A stretch of 52,094 bases of DNA from positions 1 to 52,094 of the forward strand of contig NZ_WOVL01000034.1 in assembly GCF_009737085.1 (NCBI RefSeq), read 5' to 3'. The notes under the pieces are model-generated. The model did not search any database, was not told the origin of the DNA, and saw only the letters and a program-made list of their open reading frames with translations. The first letter of the stretch is position 1. The number at the start of each line of letters is the position of its first letter. The position numbers and the translations under genes were made by a program. Below are positions 24,535 through 33,147 of this stretch, in pieces. Origin of the DNA: Paenibacillus sp. NEAU-GSW1. GTDB lineage: Bacteria; Bacillota; Bacilli; Paenibacillales; Paenibacillaceae.

Positions 24535-25416
24535 ATGGTGAAGCAAATGACAGGAAGCGAGCTTGTAGAGTTTCAAAAAGTAATGTCATGGCTGTCAGAT
24601 GAACAGTTTTGGAGCGGATTCGGACAATCGGTTTTTCGTATAGCCGCAATAATCATTATTGGACCGATCATCATTTGGATTGCCAATAAATTAATTGATC
24701 GGGTCATTTTGAATCAAGCAGCCAAAAGACTGCCGAACCAGAGCCGGAGAGTAACGACGGTCGGTAAGCTGATCAAAAACGTATTTTCCTATATCGGGTA
24801 TTTCATTACGTTTATGATTATTTTATCGGAATTCGGAATCGAGCTGGCGCCGCTTTTGGCAGGAGCTGGCGTAATCGGTCTAGCGATCGGATTTGGCGCG
24901 CAGAGCCTGGTGAAAGACATTATTGCAGGCTTCTTTATCATATTGGAAGACCAATTCGCGGTTGGCGACGTCATTCAGACAGGGCAGTTTAAAGGGACGG
25001 TAGAGGTCATCGGGCTGCGGACAACAAGGATTTTGAATTGGACCGGCGAAGTACATATTATTCCGAACGGCATGATTAATGAGGTCACTAACTTTTCGAT
25101 CAACAACTCGGTAGCAGTCGTTGACGTGGCAATAAGCTATGAAGAAGACGTTGATCGGGCGACGACGGTCATTCGTGAGGCAATGAATCAGTTGGAGGAC
25201 CCAAATCTCGTGAAGCAGCCTGAAATTTTGGGCGTTCAGCAGATTGGCGCAACAGATGTAAAGCTGCGTATTACAGCTGAATGCTTGCCAAGCGCCAATA
25301 TCGGCGTAGCGAGGTCGATGAATCTGGCGATCAAGAAGGCGCTAGACGAGAATGGAATTGATATTCCGTATCCGAGGATGGTTACCTATCAGCGGAAAGA
25401 AGGGGGCGTTGATTGA
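24535..25416 (+). CDS. small-conductance mechanosensitive channel (MscS family)
   Basis: A 293-residue membrane channel that releases solutes upon hypo-osmotic shock. It has two N-terminal helices, then the pore helix with the Gly/Ala pattern LLAGAGVIGLAIGFGAQSLVKD, the beta domain (FAVGDVIQTGQFKGTVEVIGLRTT and IPNGMI) and the alpha/beta C-terminal domain. The start is uncertain (ATG 24535, GTG 24538 or ATG 24547). Its stop overlaps the start of the DUF951 gene (TGATG). Confidence 0.93.
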   Translation: MVKQMTGSELVEFQKVMSWLSDEQFWSGFGQSVFRIAAIIIIGPIIIWIANKLIDRVILNQAAKRLPNQSRRVTTVGKLIKNVFSYIGYFITFMIILSEFGIELAPLLAGAGVIGLAIGFGAQSLVKDIIAGFFIILEDQFAVGDVIQTGQFKGTVEVIGLRTTRILNWTGEVHIIPNGMINEVTNFSINNSVAVVDVAISYEEDVDRATTVIREAMNQLEDPNLVKQPEILGVQQIGATDVKLRITAECLPSANIGVARSMNLAIKKALDENGIDIPYPRMVTYQRKEGGVD

Positions 25417-25646
25417 TGGAACGCAAACAATTTGAATTAGGCGACATCGTGCAAATGAAGAAGCAGCATCCATGCGGATCTAACGAAATGGAGATTATCC
25501 GGATGGGGATGGATATTCGCATTAAATGTGTTGGCTGTAAGCATAGCGTCCTCATTCCGCGGGCGAAGTTTGAGAAAAATATGAAGAAAGTGCTTCGTTC
25601 CGCTCCAAAAGAAGATGAACAGCAGCTGGATGAAGCAGGTCAATAA
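25416..25646 (+). CDS. DUF951 protein (YyzM-like)
   Basis: A 76-residue DUF951 protein. It has the family core FELGDIVQMKKQHPCGSNEMEI followed by RIKCVGCKHSVLIPR, with three cysteines that could form a metal or disulfide site. Start ATG 25416 overlaps the MscS stop by one base, with AGAAGGGGGCG upstream, so the two are coupled. Function unknown. Confidence 0.9.
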   Translation: MERKQFELGDIVQMKKQHPCGSNEMEIIRMGMDIRIKCVGCKHSVLIPRAKFEKNMKKVLRSAPKEDEQQLDEAGQ

Positions 25647-25680
25647 AGAATGGATAAAGAAGCAGCGCTTTGTCCAATGG

Positions 25681-25734
25681 AAAAGGCGTCCCAGTAGTCA
25701 TCAAAGCCAAGATGACAGCGGGACGCCTTTTTTT
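25681..25734. terminator. terminator between DUF951 and DUF418 genes
   Basis: AAAAGGCGTCCC pairs with GGGACGCCTTTT, with an inner GTCATC/GATGAC stem and a T-run on the plus strand (and an A-run on the left, so bidirectional). It separates two convergent genes. Confidence 0.92.
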
Positions 25735-25742
25735 AACGGGAT

Positions 25743-26972
25743 TTATAAGTTTACGGTTTTGTCGGACACAACTGTTTTACTTAGCCGGGGTTTGCCTTTG
25801 AATGAGAAGTAGGTCCAAATGCGAAGCAGATATTCCAAAGGTCCGTACTGGACATATCGAAGCATAAAGCTGGATGCAATTGCTTGAAAGCTGTATATAA
25901 CAATAGCTAGCAGTATGCCGTAGGTGATTCCGATTTTTCCAAACCAGCCAAGCCCATAGCCATAAAATAGGGTGGTGCAGATGGCCGATTGCATTAGATA
26001 ATTGGTTAATGACAGTCTGCCGACCGATTCAAAGGCGATGCGAAAGAAGGAAGAGCTGGATAGATGAGATAAGGCTAAAGCGAAGGCGCCGATATAGCCA
26101 AGCGCAAGCAGCTGGCCGCCAAATTCAATCAAACCGGCGCTCCAAGTTTTATCGTGCAGAAGAAGCACGCACACGCTTTTTAATCCGGCGCCTAACGGGA
26201 TGAGCCAGCCAACCATAAGCCAATATCGCCTGCGCTCTTGGTGCGGATTGTGAAACCAGCCTTTTTTAGCCGCAGCAATGCCAAGCAGAAACATAGGGAG
26301 CAACATGATGGGCATAGCAACAAATCCTAACAAGATTTTGGAACCGATACCCTTATTGAGAAGCGTAGGATCTTCGGCGCGGAACTTGATGATATCTGAG
26401 TAGCTGCCTTGTCCTATTACCGTAATGGAACGTTCGATGTATGCATCGATCTTAGCATCTTTGTTACCAACCTCCTCATTCGGAGAAGCAATAGCAAGTA
26501 AACTGGAGCCAACAAACAGAGCGCTTAAGACGGCGGACCAGATGACCAACGTTTTCGCTTTCCTTTTCACAAACAGCAGCAGCAGGAAGCCAATTGCGCC
26601 ATAAGGCAGCAAAATGTCGCCATCCCACAAATAAAACCCGTGCAGCATGCCAAGCACTATTAGCAACGAAAAACGTCTAACCAGCGATCGCCAGGGAGTG
26701 AAACCGCTTTGCGCAAGCCGATCCCGCAGTTTAAAAAGACTGTACCCGAACAGAAACATAAAAATCGGCATAAAGCTTCTTTCCGCTACAATCAGCAAAA
26801 CCTGATCCATTGCCAAGTCCCAGTTGGACAGACCGAAAAAGTGAAGCTGATCTTTCCCGTACATTCCATACTGAAAAATAAGCATGTTGCAAAGCAGAAT
26901 GCCTAATAAACTAAAGCCCCGTATTGAATCGATAATGCGTACTCGGTTTCCCGATTGAAAAGATTTGTTCAT
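25743..26972 (-). CDS. DUF418 polytopic membrane protein (YeiB/YxaH-like)
   Basis: A 409-residue protein. It begins RIIDSIRGFSLLGILLCNM, the YeiB/DUF418 N-terminal signature, and has about nine to ten hydrophobic helices, with FMLRYVQYGPLEYLLRIWTY near the end as in DUF418. These are heparan-alpha-glucosaminide acetyltransferase-like/acyltransferase-related membrane proteins of unknown role. Convergent with the DUF951 gene and divergent from the two-component genes. Accessory in this origin region. Confidence 0.88.
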   Translation of the reverse strand: MNKSFQSGNRVRIIDSIRGFSLLGILLCNMLIFQYGMYGKDQLHFFGLSNWDLAMDQVLLIVAERSFMPIFMFLFGYSLFKLRDRLAQSGFTPWRSLVRRFSLLIVLGMLHGFYLWDGDILLPYGAIGFLLLLFVKRKAKTLVIWSAVLSALFVGSSLLAIASPNEEVGNKDAKIDAYIERSITVIGQGSYSDIIKFRAEDPTLLNKGIGSKILLGFVAMPIMLLPMFLLGIAAAKKGWFHNPHQERRRYWLMVGWLIPLGAGLKSVCVLLLHDKTWSAGLIEFGGQLLALGYIGAFALALSHLSSSSFFRIAFESVGRLSLTNYLMQSAICTTLFYGYGLGWFGKIGITYGILLAIVIYSFQAIASSFMLRYVQYGPLEYLLRIWTYFSFKGKPRLSKTVVSDKTVNL

Positions 26973-27112
26973 CTCTCGATCACCTCGGAATTAATGGTAA
27001 ATGCCGCCGCTAAATGAAAATGAAACGGAAAGATAACAGTCGCTTAATTTTTACCAATTATGTTAAACTGCAGTTAAGGTTGGCATGATAGAGTGATATT
27101 GGGTGATGAGCG

Positions 27113-27835
27113 ATGATAACCAATAAGGTATTGATTGTAGACGATGAGCCTTCCATTGTGAAAATGGTGCAGATGGTGCTGCAGAAGGAAGGCTTCAGTC
27201 AAATATATACGGCGGGAAGCTGCAAGGAAGCGATTGATCAGATCGCACGCCACGGGGCGGATGTCATTATATTGGATGTGATGCTTCCGGATGGCAGCGG
27301 ATTGGAGCTTTGCGGCAAACTGCGCGCATACGGCAATCCGTATATATTGTTTTTGACGGCTAAAGTTTCCGATCTTGATGTGCTGGCGGGCTTTGCGATG
27401 GGTGGAGACGATTATATAACGAAGCCGTTTAACCCGCTTGAGATTGCGGCGCGCATTAAAGCGCGGCTTAGGCGGACTGATGAACGGACTACTCTAGATG
27501 CGGGTCAGCGCAGCGATCGCAAGGTGTACCGATATGGTCGATTCCAGTTAAGCGAGATTGAAGGCGAGCTGCTTGTCGATGAGAAGCCGGTCAATTGTCC
27601 GGCGCAGGTTTTTCAGCTGCTGCTTCATTTCTGCAAGCATCCGGGCATCGTATTTTCCAAAACGCAGCTGTATGAGGCGGTATGGGGCATAGACGGCCTA
27701 GGGGATGATAATACCGTTATGGTTCATATTCGCCGTATTCGCGAGCGAATTGAATTTGATCCGAGCGCGCCGACGCATCTAATGACCGTCAGAGGACTTG
27801 GCTACAAGCTTGTGAAGGAGCCGATGACGCGATGA
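27113..27835 (+). CDS. OmpR/PhoB-family response regulator
   Basis: 240 residues. The receiver domain (1-~118) has acidic pocket Asp10/Asp11, phospho-acceptor Asp55 (VIILDVMLPD), Thr82 and Lys104 (ITKPFNP). The C-terminal winged helix has VMVHIRRIRERIE and VRGLGYKLV. It is paired with the histidine kinase that overlaps its end by four bases. No target operon (for example an ABC transporter) lies next to it, so the signal and regulon are unknown. Confidence 0.95.
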   Translation: MITNKVLIVDDEPSIVKMVQMVLQKEGFSQIYTAGSCKEAIDQIARHGADVIILDVMLPDGSGLELCGKLRAYGNPYILFLTAKVSDLDVLAGFAMGGDDYITKPFNPLEIAARIKARLRRTDERTTLDAGQRSDRKVYRYGRFQLSEIEGELLVDEKPVNCPAQVFQLLLHFCKHPGIVFSKTQLYEAVWGIDGLGDDNTVMVHIRRIRERIEFDPSAPTHLMTVRGLGYKLVKEPMTR

Positions 27836-29589
27836 AGCTGCAACGGCGGATGGCGCTCCATTTCACGTATCAGCAGATCATTTATTCTTTTTTTATCGTA
27901 TTATTTGTGTTGTCTATTGTTATTGTTGTAATCGGCCTCGTAACCAGAGAGCAAATCCGGCGCAATTTTCCGGTTAACGGTCTGGATTCAATTGTATCGG
28001 AAACCTATATGGAGGAAAATAAAATAAAAATTTCTAAAAGCTGGGAAAAGTTATTTCGCCAGTATGAGGCTTGGCTGCAGGTTTTGAATATGCAAGGAGA
28101 AGTTATCTATGAATACAATACCGATTCAGAGCAGCCGAAAGCCTATTCCATTCCCCAATTGTTAAGCATACAGGAGTCAAGACGCTATAACGGAGAAATC
28201 GTCGATACGCTGTTGGACGAAAGCTATAATCCGCCGATCTTGTTTATGCTAGGCTATGAAAATACGCAACTGGATCAGCTAATGAATTGGCATGACCGCT
28301 ATGGAAGCAACGGTCGGGTCGACGAAAACAACAGGAAAGCGCTCGAACCGTTACTAAAAGCCTCAGAAAGCTATCTAACAATCATGAATCAAGATGGCGA
28401 GCAAATTCAGGCAATTGGCGATCCGGCGCATGCTCCGCCTGCTTACAAACCTTTAGAGATCGTTGCGCTTCGTCAGGCGCCAGGTGATTACGATACCCGG
28501 ATTGAAGTGTTCCAGGCGAACGAAAACGCGCCGGTCTGGGTGCTGTACTCGCCAAATGATGATCCAAGGTCATCGACTGTGTGGATATTCAGGGAAGCTG
28601 TTCAGATTTTGGCGATCATCACGGCTAGCCTTCTGTTGTTATCCTTAATATTGTCGTTGTGGCATGGAAACCGGTATGCGCAGCCGCTTATTTTGTTTGC
28701 CGGATGGTTTGAGAGGATGAATCAAGGCAGCTATGAAGAAGTATTTACAGCCAAGGATCGGCGAAAAATATTTAAAGCCAATGGCAAGCTAAGGCATCGC
28801 TACCGCTTGTATAAAGAGGTCATTCACAGTTTTTATCAGATGGCTGAGCGACTCGCTCAGACCGAGAAAGACCGCGCCCGATTGGAGCTGCTGCGCGAGG
28901 AATGGATGTCGGGCATATCCCATGATCTCAGGACGCCATTGTCGACGGTGCAGGGATATGGTTATATTTTGGAGGAAAGCTCGGCGGATTGGTCGGCGGA
29001 AGAACTAAAGGAAATGGGTAGGCAAATTCGCGAGAAAGGCGACTATATGCTGGCGCTCATTTCCGACTTTTCGCATATATCCGAATTGAAGCAGCATGCC
29101 GCGACGGTAGAGCTTGTTGCTGTCGATTTGAACGAGGTATTGCGACAATGCGTCTTGCAATACGTCAATGACGCAACGCTGACGACGGCTCAATTCCACT
29201 ATGATGGGGAAGAGGGGCCGCTGTGGATGAGCGGCAACGAAAAATGGCTGCAGCGATTGTTCGATAATTTGCTGTCCAATGCAATTAAGCATAACCCGGC
29301 AAATGTGGTTATCACAGTATCCTGCGGCATGATGAATGACGAGCTGTATGTAAGTGTCGCGGATAACGGGATCGGGATGGACGAGGAAGTAAGGAACCGA
29401 CTGTTCGAACGCTATTACCGCGGCACGAATACAGAAGAGTCGACTGAGGGTTCCGGTCTGGGGATGAGCATTTCCAAGATGATTGTGGAGGCTCATAACG
29501 GAACGATCGAGGTCGAATCGGAGCGGGGAGAGGGTACCGTCATTACGGTGTATTTTCCGAGAAGTACAGGGCGATCCGCTGGCGCATAA
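27832..29589 (+). CDS. membrane sensor histidine kinase
   Basis: 585 residues. TM1 is about residues 15-38 and TM2 about 262-282, bounding an extracytoplasmic sensor region of about 220 residues with no recognised fold. A juxtamembrane segment leads to the HisKA box GISHDLRTPLSTVQGYG (phosphorylated His near 363). The ATPase domain has NLLSNAIKHNP (N box), ADNGIGMDE (G1), FERYYRG and GSGLGMSISK (G2). Translationally coupled to the response regulator. Signal unknown. Confidence 0.95.
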   Translation: MKLQRRMALHFTYQQIIYSFFIVLFVLSIVIVVIGLVTREQIRRNFPVNGLDSIVSETYMEENKIKISKSWEKLFRQYEAWLQVLNMQGEVIYEYNTDSEQPKAYSIPQLLSIQESRRYNGEIVDTLLDESYNPPILFMLGYENTQLDQLMNWHDRYGSNGRVDENNRKALEPLLKASESYLTIMNQDGEQIQAIGDPAHAPPAYKPLEIVALRQAPGDYDTRIEVFQANENAPVWVLYSPNDDPRSSTVWIFREAVQILAIITASLLLLSLILSLWHGNRYAQPLILFAGWFERMNQGSYEEVFTAKDRRKIFKANGKLRHRYRLYKEVIHSFYQMAERLAQTEKDRARLELLREEWMSGISHDLRTPLSTVQGYGYILEESSADWSAEELKEMGRQIREKGDYMLALISDFSHISELKQHAATVELVAVDLNEVLRQCVLQYVNDATLTTAQFHYDGEEGPLWMSGNEKWLQRLFDNLLSNAIKHNPANVVITVSCGMMNDELYVSVADNGIGMDEEVRNRLFERYYRGTNTEESTEGSGLGMSISKMIVEAHNGTIEVESERGEGTVITVYFPRSTGRSAGA

Positions 29590-29618
29590 ATTTTTTGAAG
29601 AAAACAAGCGATGGGCAC

Positions 29619-29647
29619 TTGCGCATGTCCAATCGGTATGATATATT
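29619..29647 (+). promoter_or_regulatory. promoter of tRNA-Ser
   Basis: TTGCGC (29619-29624) and TATATT (29642-29647) are 17 bases apart and end 13 bases before the tRNA, just past the kinase stop. Confidence 0.6.
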
Positions 29648-29660
29648 ATTTATTACATGC

Positions 29661-29751
29661 GGAGAGGTACCCAAGAGGCCCAAGGGGGCTGACTCGAAAT
29701 CAGCTAGGCGTGTCAAAGCGTGCGTGGGTTCGAATCCCACCTTCTCCGCCA
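29661..29751 (+). tRNA. tRNA-Ser (anticodon CGA)
   Basis: A 91-base tRNA with a long variable arm, as in serine tRNAs. The acceptor stem GGAGAGG pairs with CTTCTCC (one G-U), with discriminator G and encoded CCA. The anticodon stem GCTGA/TCAGC encloses loop CTCGAAA, giving CGA, which reads UCG. The T-loop is GGTTCGAATCC. A terminator follows. Confidence 0.97.
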
Positions 29752-29769
29752 CCTAAATAATAAACAGAC

Positions 29770-29803
29770 AACCTTCTACAAGAACTTGTAGAAGGTTTTT
29801 TTA
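29770..29803 (+). terminator. terminator of tRNA-Ser
   Basis: ACCTTCTACA pairs with TGTAGAAGGT around loop AGAACT and is followed by TTTTTT. Confidence 0.92.
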
Positions 29804-29826
29804 TTGCTGAAATACTAATTTATTTA

Positions 29827-29862
29827 ACAAACAAAAGAAGAGAGCTCTTGCGAGCTCTCTTC
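29827..29862 (-). terminator. minus-strand terminator
   Basis: GAAGAGAGCT pairs with AGCTCTCTTC (29837-29862). On the minus strand it is followed by TTTTGTTTG. It probably ends transcription from the yjzC side, about 300 bases past the yjzC stop. Confidence 0.75.
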
Positions 29863-30158
29863 CGTGACGGCGCTTGATCGTTTGAGTTAATGAATTCACA
29901 CTTCAAAAGAAAACAGGAGCATGCATTTTACAATCGGAAACAATTCCACTAATGCTTCATCGTTAAATCCGAATGGAATGCGCGTGTGTTACAGATAAGT
30001 GTCTTTAGCACAACCCTCCGCTTCTACGCTGAGTGGACCAATTCCTCTTGTAGCCCTTGCACCGTTTGGTTCAACGGAACCACACCTCTCTTCGCGCCGT
30101 CATATAGTATGATGTCCGGAAGAACCATGCTTTATACAGCGATCCGTAAAAATAATTT
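29863..30158. other. long non-coding gap between tRNA-Ser terminators and yjzC
   Basis: No gene that I can support. On the minus strand there are two or three very short frames with weak ribosome sites, none over 21 codons. If the terminator at 29827-29862 belongs to yjzC, this would be a 3' UTR of about 300 bases. Confidence 0.5.
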
Positions 30159-30347
30159 CTAACTGTTGCGGCCCATCCGTTTCCATTTGCGTTCATGATT
30201 CGACGTTTCCGGAAAACGCTCGCCTTTTGCAAGCCGAACCTTCTTCGGATCGTTAACGCCCATGTGGAAGGCGTTTACTCCTATTTCAATATAAGTGCCG
30301 TCATTCGGTGCACTATCGCCGGGAGAAAAAACCGTCCATTCACCCAT
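30159..30347 (-). CDS. yjzC: YjzC-family small protein
   Basis: A 62-residue protein beginning MGEWTVFSPGDSAPNDG and containing YIEIG, a DPKKVRLAKGERFPET segment and NHERKW, all features of Bacillus YjzC. Function unknown. AAGGAGGTGAG precedes the ATG at 30347; longer upstream starts lack a site. It is divergent from the rpsF operon, so the two share the intergenic control region. Confidence 0.88.
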   Translation of the reverse strand: MGEWTVFSPGDSAPNDGTYIEIGVNAFHMGVNDPKKVRLAKGERFPETSNHERKWKRMGRNS

Positions 30348-30437
30348 ACCGCTCACCTCCTTATATGCCGTCTGTCTTTTAGTATGGGCTGCACTGCCTG
30401 CGATCATGAACGGGAGAAAACGGAAAACGGAACCGAC

Positions 30438-30466
30438 TTGTCATGCGGTGGGCGATTTGATATAGT
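30438..30466 (+). promoter_or_regulatory. promoter of the rpsF-ssb-rpsR operon
   Basis: TTGTCA (30438-30443) and TATAGT (30461-30466) are separated by exactly 17 bases. The roughly 75-base leader up to rpsF contains CTCC/GGAG pairing around 30498-30523. S6:S18 leaders are known to autoregulate this operon in Firmicutes, but I could not confirm the motif here. Confidence 0.75.
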
Positions 30467-30548
30467 ATATAGATGCGAGTATGATCCAATCATAACCGCT
30501 CCTTGCTCCCTTTGCGGAGCCGTTTAGTCCAAAAGGAGGTGAAACAAT

Positions 30549-30833
30549 ATGCGCAAATATGAAGTGATGTACATCATTCGTCCGGACGTAGAGCAAGAAC
30601 AAGTTCAAGTTCTCGTTGACAAATTCAATGGCATCATCAACAACGGCGGTGAAGTCACTAAGACTGATGTGATCGGCAAACGTCGTCTTGCGTATGAGAT
30701 CAATAAGATTCGTGATGGTTACTACGTTCTGGTTCATTTCAATGCAACGACTGAAGTTGTGAACGAACTCGACCGCATCATGAAGATTACGGATGAAGTT
30801 ATCCGTTCGTTGATCGTTAGAGACGTAGCCTAA
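30549..30833 (+). CDS. rpsF: 30S ribosomal protein S6 (bS6)
   Basis: A 94-residue small-subunit protein. It has MRKYEVMYIIRPDVEQEQ, the central GKRRLAYEINKIRDGYYVL and IMKITDEVIRSLIVR. Preceded by AAAAGGAGGTG, a very strong ribosome site. First gene of the rpsF-ssb-rpsR operon; S6 binds as a heterodimer with S18. Confidence 0.98.
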   Translation: MRKYEVMYIIRPDVEQEQVQVLVDKFNGIINNGGEVTKTDVIGKRRLAYEINKIRDGYYVLVHFNATTEVVNELDRIMKITDEVIRSLIVRDVA

Positions 30834-30869
30834 GCCATGCCAGGATGATCGATTGGGAGGTCTGGAACG

Positions 30870-31400
30870 ATGTTGAACCGTGTAATTCTGATTGGCAGAT
30901 TGACGAGAGACCCTGAGCTCCGTTATACACCTGCAGGCGTTGCCGTGACACAATTTACAATTGCGGTCGATCGTCCGTTTACGAGCGGACAAGGCGAACG
31001 CGAGGCGGATTTTATTCCGGTCGTAACTTGGCGGCAGCTCGCTGAAACTTGCGCCAACTACTTGCGTAAAGGCCGCTTAACGGCGGTTGAGGGACGCATT
31101 CAAGTGCGGAACTACGAGAACAACGAAGGCAAACGCGTCTACGTGACGGAAGTTATTGCCGATAACGTTCGTTTCTTGGAATCCAATCGCGAAGGCGGAG
31201 CTCCGCGTGAAGAAGGCGGCAATAGCTACAGCGGCGGCAATAACAATGGCGGCGGATCTTTCGGCGGTGGCGGCGGCTCGTCTTATGGCGGCAGCGGCGG
31301 CGGAAGCCGGTCGGGTAACAACTCACGCAACGACAGCCGTGACCCATTCTCGGATGATGGTCGACCGATCGATATATCAGAAGATGATTTGCCATTTTAA
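30870..31400 (+). CDS. ssb: single-stranded DNA-binding protein
   Basis: 176 residues. The N-terminal OB fold (about 1-105) has MLNRVILIGRLTRDPELRYT and an aromatic/basic DNA-binding face. The linker is very rich in Gly, Ser and Asn (about 110-160). The acidic tip DISEDDLPF is the partner-binding tail. It protects single strands in replication and repair and recruits partners. Located between rpsF and rpsR as in Bacillus. Confidence 0.98.
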   Translation: MLNRVILIGRLTRDPELRYTPAGVAVTQFTIAVDRPFTSGQGEREADFIPVVTWRQLAETCANYLRKGRLTAVEGRIQVRNYENNEGKRVYVTEVIADNVRFLESNREGGAPREEGGNSYSGGNNNGGGSFGGGGGSSYGGSGGGSRSGNNSRNDSRDPFSDDGRPIDISEDDLPF

Positions 31401-31418
31401 TTGAAAGGACGGATACGA

Positions 31419-31703
31419 ATGAGCTTTAAGCAAAGAGAAGGCGGAGACGGAGAACGTCCAGAACGCAAATTCGGCGGCCGCAAAGGCGGACGCAACAAAC
31501 GCCGTAAAGTTTGTTTCTTCACTGTAAACAAAATTACTCACATTGACTATAAAGACACGGACTTGCTCCGTAAGTTCATCAGCGAGCGCGGCAAAATCTT
31601 GCCACGCCGTGTGACTGGAACAAGCGCGAAATACCAACGCTTGCTGACTGTTGCAATCAAACGTGCGCGTACAGTAGCATTGCTGCCATATACGACTGAA
31701 TAG
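31419..31703 (+). CDS. rpsR: 30S ribosomal protein S18 (bS18)
   Basis: A 94-residue basic protein of the small subunit. After a Gly/Arg-rich start it has RRKVCFFTVNKITHIDYKD and the conserved KILPRRVTGTSAKYQRLL and AIKRARTVALLPY. ATG at 31419 follows GAAAGGACG; an in-frame TTG at 31401 is less likely. A 65-base near-copy of its 3' end recurs at 33148-33212. Confidence 0.97.
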   Translation: MSFKQREGGDGERPERKFGGRKGGRNKRRKVCFFTVNKITHIDYKDTDLLRKFISERGKILPRRVTGTSAKYQRLLTVAIKRARTVALLPYTTE

Positions 31704-31717
31704 GTCGTTACTTGAGT

Positions 31718-31757
31718 ACGGGGGATCCTTTGATTAGGATCCCCCGTGTTTTGTTTC
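31718..31757 (+). terminator. terminator of the rpsF-ssb-rpsR operon
   Basis: ACGGGGGATCC pairs with GGATCCCCCGT and is followed by GTTTTGTTT. It lies 14 bases after rpsR. Confidence 0.92.
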
Positions 31758-31963
31758 TATTGTTTTTGAACCCGGAACCGCTTGAATTGATAATAGGCTA
31801 AATCTCGCTCCCGCCGCTAGGTGGGGGCTATTGGACGTTCATATCATACGAAAGGGCCTATTTTTCTATAAATAGTTTCTAGTCTAGACAATAGTTGGCT
31901 ATTAGTCCATGCTTAAGAAAAACAACTCACGTACACTGAACAATCTTTATAGGAGGTGTCGTA

Positions 31964-32956
31964 TTGAGTTGTCCCATTATAAAAAAACGTTGCAAAAGGA
32001 AACCCATTATTGTGTGCCGTCCAAAAGGGAAAAAAAAGAAACATCGTCCTCGAGTTATTAAGAAGATAGCTTGTAAAAAGTGTCCCCCACCTGACGGGCA
32101 GCAATTACTACGAGAGCTTGCTGGAGCCATTGCAGAAGCTGGACCTCAAGGACTTGCAGGAGCTCTTGGACCCCAAGGACTAACAGGGCTTGTAGGAGCA
32201 ATTGGCGAACTTGGACCCGAAGGACTTGCAGGAGCACTTGGACCTCAGGGAGCAGCAGGACTTATAGGAGCGATAGGAGCACTTGGACCCCAAGGAATCG
32301 CAGGAGCACTTGGCCCTCAAGGATTAGCAGGACTTGTAGGAGCAATTGGCGAACTTGGACCCGAAGGACTTACAGGAGCACTTGGACCCCAGGGAGCAGC
32401 AGGACTTGTAGGAGCGATAGGTGCACTTGGGCCCCAAGGATTAGCAGGGCTTGCAGGAGCAATTGGCGCAGCTGGATTGACGGGTCCAACAGGAGCAACG
32501 GGACCAACGGGGCCTGTAGGGCCGGCTGGTGGAGTATTAGGCTTTGCAGATTTTTTTGCCTTGATGCCTCCTAATAACGCGGCAACTGTCGCTCCTAACA
32601 CTGACGTAAGTTTTCCGCAAGATGGTCCAATTAGCGGGACTGCGATTACACGTATAAATGCGAGCTCATTTAACTTGGCTGCAATTGGCACATATCAGGT
32701 TTTATTTCAGGTAAATGTAAATGAAGCGGGTCAATTGATTTTAACACTAAATGGTGCTGACTTAGCCTATACAGTGGTCGGGCGTGCAACAGGAACTTCT
32801 CAAATAGTAGGAATGGCGCTTGTACAAACAACAATCATCAATTCAGTACTCACAGTTCGAAATCCTGCGGGTAATTCCACAGCACTTACAATCACTCCAT
32901 TAGCTGGAGGAACCAGGCCGGATTCCGCACATCTTGTTATAATGCAGATCGCATAG
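31964..32956 (+). CDS. collagen-like repeat protein with BclA-type C-terminus
   Basis: 330 residues from TTG at 31964, with AGGAGGTG 7-10 bases upstream. No signal peptide. The N-terminus (1-~45) is very basic and has five cysteines. Residues 60-188 are 43 uninterrupted Gly-X-Y triplets, mostly hydrophobic (GLA, GAL, GAI, GEL) with GPQ/GPE. Only the last few are the GPT/GAT/GPV type usual in exosporium collagens. The C-terminal ~140 residues are Ser/Thr/Asn-rich, with a predicted beta-rich trimer-like head. A spore- or cell-surface role is inferred. Base and codon use look AT-richer than the flanking ribosomal genes, suggesting transfer. Confidence 0.85.
   Translation: MSCPIIKKRCKRKPIIVCRPKGKKKKHRPRVIKKIACKKCPPPDGQQLLRELAGAIAEAGPQGLAGALGPQGLTGLVGAIGELGPEGLAGALGPQGAAGLIGAIGALGPQGIAGALGPQGLAGLVGAIGELGPEGLTGALGPQGAAGLVGAIGALGPQGLAGLAGAIGAAGLTGPTGATGPTGPVGPAGGVLGFADFFALMPPNNAATVAPNTDVSFPQDGPISGTAITRINASSFNLAAIGTYQVLFQVNVNEAGQLILTLNGADLAYTVVGRATGTSQIVGMALVQTTIINSVLTVRNPAGNSTALTITPLAGGTRPDSAHLVIMQIA
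32195..32455 (+). repeat. 144-bp tandem repeat in the collagen-like gene
   Basis: A unit of 16 triplets starting GAIGELGPEG recurs after exactly 144 bases (32195 and 32339); the second unit runs for at least 13 triplets before diverging. The DNA of the two copies is nearly identical, so length variation between strains is likely. Confidence 0.85.
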
Positions 32957-33147
32957 AGGGTTAAATCTTAAACAGAATTGTTTGCTTCTGCGATACAAAT
33001 ATAGCGGCTTAGTAGAATAGGCACTTTTCTGCACATCCTCCGTACGACCGGACAGCAAGGCAAAGCAGGGATGTTCTAGAGCCCATGAGCATCCCTATTA
33101 AGTTTTTAGTAAGAAAAGGTACATAATAAGATATTGTTCAACAATTG

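Noticed and set aside
29543..29752. A 69-codon minus-strand frame with the start MAEKVGFEPTHALTRLADFE
   Set aside because: It is an artefact of translating tRNA-Ser and its promoter; this peptide is a well-known mis-annotation of tRNA genes.
29930..30110. Short minus-strand frames of 16-21 codons with weak Shine-Dalgarno-like bases
   Set aside because: Too short and without conserved features that I can see.
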